This document shows, piece after piece, positions 22,243 to 34,065 of a stretch of 64,000 nucleotides of DNA (positions are counted from its first letter, which is position 1; each line of letters starts with the position of its first letter). The translations under genes were made by a program, and so were the position numbers. The stretch comes from Rosellinia necatrix (lineage: Eukaryota; Ascomycota; Sordariomycetes; Xylariales; Xylariaceae): NCBI GenBank assembly GCA_021209875.1, contig JAGYVD010000005.1:2232001-2296000 (forward strand). The letters are read 5' to 3'. The notes beneath the pieces were generated by a model, which had not been told where the DNA came from, did no database searches, and saw only the letters and a list, made by a program, of their open reading frames with translations.

Positions 22243-25200
22243 CGGTATAATAGGCTTGAGAATATATTGACTGGTCCTGATGCCTAGTGTTGACCGGTGG
22301 GATTAGGCTTCGAGCGTCTCTCATCTACATCCCAACATGTGACCTATGAAGAACGTTGGTAGTTGCTCGTTGGATCCGGAGGTATCCCCTGCTTGCTGTT
22401 GTGCGTCTGGTTTCCCCTCTTACCCGAGCTAACTCGCCTTGAACTTGGCCGTCGAGTCAACCCCGAGTTTCGAAAAGAAGGGAGGAAACAGGCGTGTCAA
22501 AACGGAAGCGGGTGGGTTTTGGACGTTGGAGTTATGATTAATAACCTGGATAAAGCGGACAAGTTTGGACTAAGCAGGTCCAGTCGCATCGCGTGGGGTA
22601 CGATTTATGCAACGAACACCTACTAATGTGTCAATATGGGGTGCCTATTGAGCACAGCAAATATCAGGCCGTTGCAGTAAGCGGTAGCTGCGGTACAAGT
22701 GTCTGCCACGACGAGTCAGATTATCACGCTCATGTTAATTGAACGGAAAATCGACGGACTGGCGAATCGGTACGGTTCGCGTCTTGGCGTGGACCGTGTG
22801 TCGCGCCGGTTATCAAAATACACTATGTACTGCTGTAACTCCCGATGCATGATGCCCCTGCCTGGACCATTTCCTAGTTCATGCGCGCGAGGAGCGGTTT
22901 CCTTGACGGAAAGCTTGCTGTTTCGCAATTTAGAGGGGGGGTCCCTGTTTGGTCTCTCTGCACCACCATCCATAGTAATGTACATACTACCTACTTAAGC
23001 ATGTAATGGACTTGTAGTATGCATGTATGGAAGTAAGTGTTTGAGGACTAATCCTTGGTAGCAGAGCAAAGAAACTACATACCTACATGCACAAGAGTGG
23101 CATCTTACCTGTATATAAACTAGTATTCATGAAACATACGCAAGCTACTCGCTATCCACTCCCCCCGGACGGTAAGTATTACAGGGCTTGGGGGCTCATG
23201 CTCGCCACTGATATCGTACGGTACTGCTATGTACCTGTATGTCCTTGGTGCAATCAATGTAGTCGTATTGGCGGGTAGATGGACTGGTATGTGGCCCGAG
23301 AAAGTGCATACATACTATGGTAGTACTGTAGTGTACAAATTAGGAGGAAGCGGCTTGCCGCAGCTCTCCAAGATCAACACGCCTCCATGTGAGTTCTCAT
23401 GCAAGGTCCAGGTACACCCGCTCAACAGACTTAATCTCATTTTGGCAAGGAGGTTAACTTCAATTTAACCGCTTTCGGACGGTAACTAGTGTACGCTATA
23501 CTTGTAGGGTCACGTAGCAGGCGAGAAGACGAGTCACGCCCAAGCGCATAGTATACAGCACCCGAGGGCCGTCCTCTCATCAACTCGATGTATGTAGTAT
23601 ATATGCAGTTGCCTATACTGCTCGGTTGGAATGGTCTTGTCTTTATCACACGCGCCTTGCCATTGGCGGTCACAAGTTGTATCCGTGAAAGGTAAGTGTT
23701 TCCGACGGATTTGTTGTCAACCTGCGAAGGCATCCGCACCCGTGTAGGTATCAGGTATCTACATGAAGAGCAAACTTGAAGGGAGTTTGACTACCGGATC
23801 TTGCTAAGAAATTAGATGATCCCGACCGGCAAGGTAGATTTTGCTTCTTTTGATAGGTGGTATGTAGGCATATACAGTATATAATCACCTACATATCACA
23901 TCGGATCCACATCAAGTACGACGTCCGCCATACGAGTACATAGTACCAATCAACTATGTATAAATGTGCCACGTTCACGGGCCTCCCCCTTTTCTATTCC
24001 GCATACTTATTGTTTGCTTATTGGGTACGATGATGAGATAAGCATCGAATACCTAATGCTAGGTATGCAATAAATCACGCACTAGCTTTTAAGAGGTCGG
24101 GTTTTAGGTGACTGGCGGATACACATCATTTTTGCCATAGAACGAACAGTGCTAACTAGGTAGGTACTTACTCAGCGGGTACCTATATAAACTAGGCCTG
24201 TCCCCAGCCTCCCTACCTAGCAGGTATCTACTCTGAGGTATGTATTTAGGCAGATATTTGAGTGGCAAAGCCAGTAGTGGTGAGGTACATATATGGATGG
24301 ATGATAAAAATGTAATGATTAGGATCTCAGAATTGGCATACATTATACATAGTACTTGCATCTTACGTATCAACGAAAATTAACAACAATGAGCATACAG
24401 TTTAGTTCTTCTAATGGATGCTGGACCATTTGAACTTCAGGGTCCTCATCCTTGTCTTAAAACTACGTAATTCGGGATATGTACCTACCCTCTTTCCCTG
24501 TACATATTCTGGCCTGTGATTCGTCAAGCCAGTTGTTTGGATAGAATAGGCAGTACGCGTGTGAACCGCTTCAAAGGTTGATTGATACAAGTACTTGGGC
24601 CGTCGGATTGGTAGAATGACTATCGAAGTGCGTTGGCATTGACGAAACGCGTCAGTCCCTATGCAACCTTGAAAGTCCTAAACAGGCAAAGCGTTCAGGT
24701 TATGTATTTACCTACTGAGTGTTTCTTCCGGGTCATAGATATAGTTATACCTGCCATGAATGTACTACGTATATATACATACTACCATGTACTGCTAACT
24801 TACAGTATTATGATGATAGACTGAAAGGAATATAATGTTCACAGCACTTAGGCCGGTTTGACCGAATATGAACGTTTGAGATTTGCAACCCCACAAAGTG
24901 TGAGTGCATCCCGACCATCGTAGGTTTTGAGTAATGATTTTGTTTCGTTTCCGAAGAGTTCTGGAAGGCTTTGCCGCTGATACAGATGGATGTCAAAGTC
25001 TCAGCGATATCCCAAAATAGGTGGCGGGTGAAGCATGTCAGAAAACCACTATACATGTAGTTAGAGCATGTTCAAGGCGCCTTAGTAAGATGGTCTCTTG
25101 GGCACATGTACGTATATACATAACATACCGACAGACATAAGTATATCCGGACAGTATGCAGCTGTCCAGGATACTGTACCATAACAAATACTGTCTAGCG

Positions 25201-25590
25201 GGAACTCCGGGGAATCAGTTTTGTCGCCTGTAGTGTAGTGTAGTTATTCCTCCACCTACGAGTGCACTAAATGGTCACTCACCAACCCCTCAAACCTATC
25301 GGATGCAGAGCAACCCTGAATCACCACCACCAACCGAATTTGTCTAAAACATGGACCCATCAAAGACTTGCTACTGTGCGAAGATGGCTTTATGCTTGGT
25401 GAATATTTAGCTACAACTAGCATGGGCAGCATGAGGAAACGGGAAACGGCAACAAAATGGCGCGAAATTGGCCACCCAGCCCCTTAGGCGGCCAACGGTG
25501 GACAGTATTGCTGCTATTGGGCTAGCGAGATTAGACCACAGTTACTACTGTGCGGACCACCTGCTCTGCAAAAGTAAGTATGTACTACGG

Positions 25591-25640
25591 TATGTATGTA
25601 TGTATGTATGTATGTATGTATGTATGTATGTATGTATGTA
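25591..25640. repeat. (TATG)n microsatellite, 12.5 units
   Basis: Perfect TATG tetranucleotide array of 50 bp in intergenic DNA. Confidence 0.95.
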
Positions 25641-26679
25641 TTATGTATTGTGTAGTGTACATTGGCTACGACACTAGGACCCCCTAACTTGCCATGACTT
25701 CTGGTCATGCTCGCGATCCACCAATATGGAACCACCGGGCACTCCATGCATCCGCTAAATTTAATATAAGAATTTGCAGGAGGCAGCGTGTTACTTCAAA
25801 GTGAAAATGTACCTAGAGATTGAGAGGATATGTATAGGAATTCTAGGTACCTATAGAGGCTTAGAAAGCACAAATTCCATGTAGCTACACCAATCCCACT
25901 AACTTCCCGGGTACCCAGCATACCTAGGTAGGCACTGCACTGTTGTATGAATGTACCATAGAGCCATAGAGCCCTGTCCGAAGCTTGCAAGGTACCTATA
26001 CCATTTTTGATATCCTGTAATTGTCCATTCAGCCCAATTTCTGGCCCAATGGGTCGACAGCTCTCAACCCACAAGGGCGATTCTTCTACTCTGCTCAAAT
26101 GCTCTCCTCACCAGTGTCCTCTCGTTTTTACCGCCGTGCTACCTCGTCCTCACAACGACCAAGTAGCCAGTAGCATAACCTACACGGTACAGCGGCATAC
26201 TGAGATCACGCATTACCTACAGCAGTGCAGCATTAGCTACCCGTGTACCCACAGCGTCCCTCACCCTCAGCCTCCCTTTCACGCACACTCCCTTCCTGGT
26301 TCCTCTCGTTCCGCGTCGTCTCACCTCATCTTCCCCAATTCGAACGGAGATATTCGTGGACGCGCTCGATCATCCAGCTGCACCCACAGCGCCTCAGTGT
26401 CTCTCGCTGCCCATTCACAACACCGTTCTCGAACAGATTCCCCAGACCACTCAGAGCTCATTGTTGTGTAAGCGTGGGTTTGTCCCTTTGTTCTTTTGCA
26501 CTTTCGGTTCATTTGAAACTTGTCGTTGTTACTGTACTCTTATCCGGCCTGCAGCAAGGACCGTTGGTTTTTTACGGCACACCCGCTAGAGCCAAACATC
26601 CCATCACATTAGACTGCGCGCATGAGCGGCAAGAAGATAAATAATTTCCCGCCATAAATAATCCAAAGCAAGGCACACG

Positions 26680-26810
26680 CACGCTTCGCTCGCATTTACC
26701 AGCCTTCTGCTCCTTTTTTCTTCCCTTTTCTATCCTCTGTCTATACTATCCCCTCGTCGGTACAATCTCTTTCTGTCCCGCTAGATCAAATCCAGTCATT
26801 CCTTTTTCGA
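26680..26810 (+). promoter_or_regulatory. CT-rich promoter/leader tract of the kinase gene
   Basis: Strongly pyrimidine-rich stretch on the coding strand, 500-630 bp upstream of the kinase ATG. CT-rich tracts mark core promoters and transcription starts of many filamentous-fungal genes; the exact start cannot be read from sequence. Confidence 0.4.
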
Positions 26811-27314
26811 CCAGCATCTAATAGGCTAGTGAGCAAGGGCTTCATTTCCAAAAGCTCGAGGCAATCTACCAGCTCCCCTGGGACCCGCTCCCCAACTCTG
26901 TGGTTCCATTACGTCCCCTAGTTCACTTCATCACTGTTCAGCTATCCATCCGCTCCTTGATCGTGGCCTGTTTCCTCCTCACCCTTTATTCTTGATCCTG
27001 CCTTATCGTACCTATACTCGTCCGCATGGTGTTTTGACATAGCGATTACTTCCCTCGTTAGCCTGCACCGTCTCTACAAACTTTCCTTGACGTCGAAGCA
27101 GGGACCATCCCTGGCACCGAACAATCCGCTTGCCACTCTCACCACTCGAACCGATCTGAATGAACGCGGACGGGTCCATGGCTCTTGAATAGAGCAATTT
27201 AATCGATTTGGAACTGCGTCGGAGGAACTGGCTGGATAGACTCCGGGGGATCAGGTCCAGACCGCATCTTGAAGCTCGTATAGGTCAACACTGGCATTTC
27301 CCTCGTTTTCGAAA

Positions 27315-29734
27315 ATGGCTGTCGCACACGATCTAGCCCATAGGCGGGCATCAACCCCCCAGGGGACTACGCCCATGGCCCTCGGAGACCGATTTGAAGT
27401 ATTGAAGGATATTGGCGATGGAAGCTTTGGCAGCGTGTGTTTGGCGAGAGTACGGACAGCGGGTGCTAGTGTCGCTCGTCGGGGGACCGTGGTAGGTATC
27501 AAATCAGGCATATAGAGGATCCGTGACTGACCAATATGTATTAGATTGCTATCAAGACGATGAAGAAGACGTTCGAATCCTTTACGGCTTGCCTAGAGTT
27601 GCGGGAAGTGGTATTCCTACGGACTCTTCCTCCGCATAGCCATCTAGTTCCGGCATTAGACATATTTCTTGATCCCTACACCAAGAAACTCCACATATGC
27701 ATGGAGTATATGGAAGGAAACTTATATCAGCTCATGAAGGCCCGCGACCACAAATGCCTAGATAACGCAAGCGTTAAAAGCATACTCTTTCAGATCATGC
27801 AAGGATTAGAACATATTCATGCCCACCACTTTTTCCACCGCGATATCAAGCCTGAAAACATCCTCGTCACAACATCTGGCCACCAGGACTCGGCGAATTC
27901 ATTCAGGAGATACTCGGCACTTATGACACCACCCTCAACCCCACCAACATACGCGGTGAAGATAGCGGATTTTGGACTGGCACGTGAGACTCATTCAAAG
28001 TTACCTTATACAACATACGTATCGACTAGATGGTATCGGGCCCCGGAGGTCTTGCTTCGTGCGGGGGAATATTCGGCCCCAGTGGATATTTGGGCAGTGG
28101 GCGCGATGGCTGTTGAAGTAGCTACTTTAAAGCCTTTGTTCCCAGGCGGCAATGAGGTCGACCAAGTATGGAGGGTTTGCGAAATTATGGGTAGTCCTGG
28201 GAATTGGTACAGCAAGGCAGGTACTCGTGTAGGTGGTGGGGATTGGAAAGATGGAACCCGGCTGGCTAGCAAACTTGGATTTTCATTCCCGAAGATGGCA
28301 CCTCACTCCATGGATACGATTCTCCAATCACCGCAATGGCCAGCTTCGCTGAGCCAATTCGTCACTTGGTGCCTGATGTGGGATCCGAAACAGAGACCAA
28401 CGTCAACTCAAGCGCTAGCCCACGAATACTTCATTGATGCGGTTGATCCTTTGAGACCGAAGTCCTCAGCATCAAAGATTCTTGGTCGAAAGCAGTCAGA
28501 TGTTGCGCGAGCTAAGGACACGAACGCATCCATACCCACATCCTCAAAACCATCATGGTTTAGGAAGTCACTAATCGGTCGGTCCGAAGTCACGGAGCCG
28601 CCCCCCGAGGCTGTTGTGAAAAACATAGTCGGCCCACGACCATTCCCTGCTCAAGGTTCCGCCGCTGCAGAAACTTCGGCACCCAAGCCACGCCCAAACG
28701 TCAGCAAGCGCACTACGTGGACAAATGGTCCATCAAACGTAGCTCCTATGCCAATATTGCCAACCATTCGGCCTATTTCGCCGCTATCGGATGCAGTTAC
28801 TGCACAGGCATCAAACCGCATGCCGGGATATAGCCATCCACATGCAAATGCGAGCCAACGCTCAGTTGCTACTGACAAGACAAGCAAAAAGATTAGCCGC
28901 CAGCTGTCCGTGGCTTCGAGCACAAATCACTATGCCGAAATGCATCGTCAACAAGCAGAGCGGGCTCTAAATGGCACAGGATTGGCCTCGCCTCCGAGTG
29001 CACAGAAAGAGAGCTTCTTTTCCCACCTAAGGAAGCGTGCCAGGAGATTCTCGGGGAGACATCAGACTCCAGTATCCCCTTCATTTGATGATATCGAAGC
29101 GCAGGCGGGATGCGGCCCATGGTCAAGTAATCGGTCCTCTTTCATTGTTGAACAAAACACGACGTCCAAAGTAGATGCATCGCTTGACAAGGCTATCAGG
29201 GACGCTCCCAACACGTCCAACGACAGGAATGCTCCTACACCACCAATGCATACAGTTGCTTCTAGCGGCCATTTGAAACGACACCATTCACTTCCGCATC
29301 AACAGCCTCGTTCAGTAGATAATCTTATAGGAGCCGCACGTGCCCCCGGTCCTGTCTCTAGCAGAACCCGACGGGCCCAGGGCGTCCATGGCGTTCAGGG
29401 AGATGCTTTAGATGAGGAGGAGGAACTGCTGGACGAAGTTTTGCACTCTACTCATCGGGCGATGAAGCGTCTTGAGAAAGATGGAAAATACCATCTCAGA
29501 CAATCCGCTAACAATTTGGGGCTGTCTAACCCTTATCCAACTCCCTCTCCATCAGCAAGCGGGAACATGGCCTTATTTGGAGACAGCCACAAACCAGTCA
29601 CGCCAAAACCGTTGGATCTGAAAAAACAAGCTGAGCAAGACGCAGAACAGAAATGGCCCACGCCACCGTACGAAGGGAGTGAATGGGGCTCATCAGCGAC
29701 TGCAAGTATCTGGGCGGCTGGCAACCAGTTCTAA
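27315..29734 (+). CDS. ime2: IME2/MAK-type serine/threonine protein kinase
   Basis: CMGC-group kinase of the Ime2/RCK (MAK) family, which in fungi acts in meiosis, sexual development, light response or vegetative incompatibility. Exons 27315-27491 and 27545-29734 give 788 residues. Kinase landmarks: glycine loop GDGSFGSV (34-41), ATP-binding Lys63 in IAIKT, HRDIKPEN (catalytic Asp159), DFG (201-203), activation-loop TTY (215-217, the TxY typical of Ime2/MAK), RWYRAPEV, and DIWAVGAMAVE. An extra segment of roughly 25 residues rich in Ser/Thr/Pro sits between HRDIKPEN and DFG. After the kinase domain (about residue 370) there is a long disordered Ser/Pro-rich tail with basic patches, probably regulatory. 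An internal Met21 starts right before the kinase core, but ATG 27315 is the first ATG of the frame. Gene symbol is by family resemblance, not proven orthology. Confidence 0.85.
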
Positions 29735-31619
29735 AAAATCACCAGCATCATCATTGAGTTGGTATTCATCGCCATCGGAAAAAAATTAAACCAAAAAAAA
29801 CCACATAATTCGCATCATTTTATCATTGGGTGGTGTTGAGGGGTTCCTGTGTCATTTATGGGACTTTGGCATGTTGGGTGGACATTGTGCATTCGCTCAT
29901 TTATGAACTTGTCGATCTGCAGTTGATTTCAGCAATTAACCTAATGTCGAACTTGGTCGACCTCCATTTTATTCATTCTTTCTCGCGATCTCAACGACAC
30001 AATACCCCGATACTCGCTGGGCCAGCATCAGGTGCAACCAATACTGCTTTTCCACATTTTTACTCCATAATACCCACTATAGATTTGCTTTTTGCGGATG
30101 GAAAACGAGCTCGGACTCGAGGGACGGGTGATTTCCTTTGTCAAAACCGAGGCGGCTCGGGGCTATTAGCCTCCTTGTGTCGCCCTTGAAGTGCACAGTC
30201 GTTGATGGCATGTGTACCCCAGATAGTCCAAGACGCAGCTTGCGATTTTTGTCCGTCTACAACAAATGTACCACAACCAGCATGTGTCATCTGAGGAGAT
30301 TGACGCAGCGACCCTCGTACCACCCCGAGTCCGGAAGGTATACCGATGGGATAAACCAGATCTATATACAGCGTCAATCTGACGGCGAGGTATATCCAAC
30401 AAATTATATCCACCTCATGTCATGGGGCGATGGTTTATATTCAAGGACGTACGAAGATAGTGAACATAATCTACTCTCGTCATAATAGGAGGAGGCAGGT
30501 GAACCCAACCTGTCTTTGATGACATCTGAACATTAGCTCCAATAGGCATATATTAATAATTTGATGTGCAGTGAAGATTCCTTCGTCTTTCCCTCTTTCT
30601 CATTCATAACTTGTCCGTGCACAATACCCCCCTCCTCTACTCCCACTCGTCTCCCTTTCCATCTCCTCTTCTCCGTCATCCTGTAGGCAGGCACTTTCTT
30701 ACCAGGCCATTTAAATACACAATAAGTACGTACCTCTATAACTAACTGCCTAGGTTAGGTGCATTGGTAAGTAGGTAGGTAAGTATGTATCCAGTTAGTC
30801 AGTTACCTTGAGTACCTATCTACCTAAGTCAATCAGCGATCTATTTTAGGTGACAACAGATTGGCAACAACTGACAGGCAGCGGGCCTGGAGTAAGTTAA
30901 TTGTCATTATCGCCCACCCACCACCGCTGGTACGGTACGGCACGGTACGGTACCGCCTCTGGGGTTAACCACGCCCGTTGTGCCCACCGTCACCGTCAGG
31001 CAACAGAATTAACTGAACCACAGCGGCATGGGCTACAGCGGTCCCATCTAGGCAACTATCATCGGTATTCTATTCATATATTCCACCTAGGCGTGTGCAT
31101 TCGATCCGAACCCCTCTAATTTGAGGATTTATGATTTAACTTATCGTTACTGTTGTTACCATTGTTATTCTTGTTATCATTGGCATTACCACTATCAGTA
31201 TCATTCTCATTATTTGAATTTTTTCATTTTTTTATTAAATTTTTTTTTTCCCAACAGACACGAGCGGCGCAGACACCCCCCGTTGGCCCATGGCTATGCT
31301 GAGGCTGGTTGACAGACGGTTTATGGCGCTCCACTAATAAATATCACTCCTACTCATTCATCCCTTCCCATTTTCTCTCCCCATCGTCGTCGGCAGCCGC
31401 GATCAGCTAGGTCATTCTTGTCCACCTCTCAACCTAATTTTAGACGCCCCGGCGGATAGATCCATCAATTATCCACACAGACCAGTAAGCGGCCCGAACG
31501 GCACGGGCACGTTCTGACCAGCGCGGACCCGGTGATGAACAGACCCTGAAGGACTACAGCGGCCCGAGAAAGTGGTAGCACGGCATCACGGCATCACGAC
31601 ATCACAACATCACGGCACC
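29735..31619. other. Intergenic region, kinase to HSP70-like gene
   Basis: About 1.9 kb. Open frames lack motifs. Short GGTA/TACC runs near 30745-30830 and a T-rich stretch near 31215-31250 are the only structures noticed. It probably holds the kinase 3' UTR and the HSP70-like promoter. Confidence 0.5.
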
Positions 31620-34065
31620 ATGAACCTCAATCTGCCCATCCGGTCGTCGCCGAGCCAGAGGAACCAGGCGAGTAGGAACTACTTCACCAATTACACCCCG
31701 CCGCCCTCAACGGAGGCCATCAACGGGCCTCTCCGGGAACCGGCTCGCGAGTTGATGCCCCCCAACGACCGGCTCATCGTTGGCGTCGACTTTGGTACCA
31801 CTTTTTCGGGGTATGTCGCCCATCCCCCCCCCCGTGTCCGCATCGCCATGTCCGTCATGTTCACCATGTTCACCATGTTCGTCATGTTTGCCGGTGGCGG
31901 AGGCCACGGGTCCCGAGTTGCAATATGCTGACCTCCGCTATAGGGTTGCTGCTGTCTACACGTCTACTCCTGACGATGTTGAAATCATTAAGACCTGGCC
32001 TGGGGGAAACGGTATAACGTCTGATAAGGTCCCTACCGAGATCTCATATATCTTTCCCCCTGACGCCGCCCCCGGGACAAGCCCCAGTGTGAAATGGGGT
32101 TTCCAGTTCAAACCAGAGGAGTCGCGACTACGATGCATCAAGCTGTTCCTCGACCGTTCTCAGAAACTGCCTTTCTATGTCAGCCCGCAAGAGACGGCCA
32201 CCCAGCTTAAGACGTTTAACAAGACCGTTATTGATGCCGTAAGTGACTATCTCACCGAGATATACAAGCACACCATGGACACCCTCACCCGGAGGTATGG
32301 CGAGTCGTTCATGGCGTCGACCAAGGTTGACTTCGTCCTGACCTGCCCCGCCGTGTGGTCAGATACGGCCAAAAACACTACCTTACTGGCCGCCGAGCGA
32401 GCCGGTATGGGTTCTAAGTCGGAAATACAAATGATCAGCGAGCCCGAAGCAGCGGCGGTATACACCCTCAAGGCGATCCAGCCCAATCACCTCAACGTAG
32501 GAGACAACTTCGTCGTGTGCGATGCAGGTGGGGGCACAGTCGAGTGGGCTATCCCCTTATAACGACGCAAATCTGGATGCGGGCTAACGAATTCGCAGCT
32601 TGATCGCTTACAAGGTCATATCGCTAAAGCCTCTGAGGGTAGAGGAGTCGGCTGTGGGAACGGGCGGCCTATGCGGAAGCGCATTTCTGAATTACAGGTT
32701 CGAGGAACACGTCCGCAGCCGACTCGGTCACACCCGTTTCGATGAGATGAAACTGAAGAAAGCGAAGACGTGGCAAATGGGCCTCAAGTACTTTGAAGAG
32801 TTCGTAAAGAGGAACTTCAACGAAGACGAGCACCAGGAGGTGAATGTCCCGTAAGTAATGCCTGCAAACAGACGAAAACCACCACCGCCACCACCACCGC
32901 TACCACCACCGCCACCACCACCGCTACCACCACCGCCACCACAATAATCATCATCATCATTATCGCCTTTGAGCGCTTCGGCTAACAACGTCCCATCTCC
33001 ACTGCAGATTTCCAGGTCTACCTGACGACGAAGAAGCACGTCTCGACTCAGGGTTCTTGATTCTAACAGCCATCGAGATCAAAGACATCTTCGAGCCCGT
33101 CGTTAAAGAGGTCTGTGACCTTGTGCAAGGCCAAGTTGACGGCTTGCGTAACAAAGGCGGTATCGTTTCAGGTATCGTACTGGTAGGTGGCTTTGGACAG
33201 AGCGAGTACCTTTATAAGCGCTTGAAGGGTCACTTCACCAGCGGCGCACCACCGCCTTATTCCGAGCGCCCGACCCACGCCATGGCGCGCGCGATCGGAG
33301 AGAACGGGTCTATCGAGGTCATGCAGCCACTGTACGCCTGGACGGCCGTCGTGCGTGGCGCGGTTCTACGTGGACTGGAGGGGAATATGGTTATCAGCAG
33401 AAAGGCCCGTATGCATTACGGCACATCCTATGCTACCGTGTATGATGAAGAGAAACACAGCGTTAGTGAGAGATATTGGAGCCCGCTATGGGAGCGGTGG
33501 ATGGTAAGCGACCGTATGCAGTGGCATATCGCGAAGGTAAGCTAAATCCCGAGTTGTTCACTCATATATTTCGCAATGCGGCATTATGTGGCCTGTCCGT
33601 TCGTTTTCCTTCTCGCTACACCCTCCAAATCATTCCGCCTTTGGGTTTATAGCTTTACTTGGTCTGCATCACACTTACCCCCATCTCGAGGAGACATGAA
33701 ACTAATCAAAAGCTTGCTTCTATCTACAACAGGGCGAAGCCATCTCTCCCCTCTCGCCTATTGCGTTCCATTACACACGCAATTTCCGGCCCGGGCAGTC
33801 TCTCGTAGTGACGGATGACTTGATTGCGTGCGACGCTGATGAACCGCCCGTGGCGTACAATCGAGACCTTGTGCACGTGTGCACACTGACGACCGATCTC
33901 AGCGCCGTCCCACGCTCCTTGTTCACTCGGCTCACGACTACCCGAGGTGTCGAGTTCGACAACCTTGACTTCACCCTCGAGATGATCGTCGACAGCGCAG
34001 GTCTCGGCTTCGAGCTAAAGGTCGACGGTGTCCGCTACGGTCGCGTAGAGGCGGAGTTTCATTGA
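31620..34065 (+). CDS. HSP70-like ATPase (HSPA12-like fungal family)
   Basis: Actin/HSP70-fold ATPase of the expanded fungal HSP70-like family. Exons 31620-31810, 31944-32543, 32599-32850, 33008-33536 and 33733-34065 give 634 residues. ATPase signatures: phosphate-1 loop VGVDFGTTFSG (54-64), VLTCPAVWSD, ISEPEAAAVYTL, phosphate-2 loop VVCDAGGGTVDLIAYKV (created by splicing GA to CTTG), and the adenosine motif IVLVGGFGQSEYL. The classical C-terminal peptide-binding domain and EEVD end are absent; a beta-rich C-terminal part replaces them. That pattern fits HSPA12-like proteins, whose clients are mostly unknown. Residues 1-50 are a polar extension. ATG 31620 (CACCATG) is preferred over the in-frame ATG at 31572, which follows repetitive CATCACG sequence. 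Introns 1 and 3 carry tandem repeats. Confidence 0.88.
31857..31892. repeat. 9-bp unit x4 in HSP70-like intron 1
   Basis: About four copies of CATGTTCAC-like nonamers in tandem within the 133-nt intron 1. Confidence 0.7.
32878..32942. repeat. CCACCG/CTACCA minisatellite in HSP70-like intron 3
   Basis: A roughly 24-bp unit built of CCACCG and CTACCA triplets repeated about 2.7 times inside the 157-nt intron 3. Glycine-rich frames on the opposite strand are artefacts. Confidence 0.8.

Larger units (their letters stand above)
20446..27314. other. 6.9-kb gene-empty interval upstream of the IME2-like kinase
   Basis: Divergent interval between the Stc1 gene (-) and the kinase (+). No open frame carries a recognisable motif. 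It contains T23 (22220-22242), a (TATG)n array (25591-25640), scattered TACC/GGTA motifs, and an unusually CT-rich 26.0-27.3 kb part that probably includes the kinase 5' leader. Unannotated non-coding RNAs or decayed repeats are possible, but I cannot show them. Confidence 0.5.

Noticed and set aside
26007..26471. 154-codon + strand frame upstream of the kinase
   Set aside because: Ser/Pro/His-rich translation of a CT-rich promoter/leader; overlapping frames are equally open.
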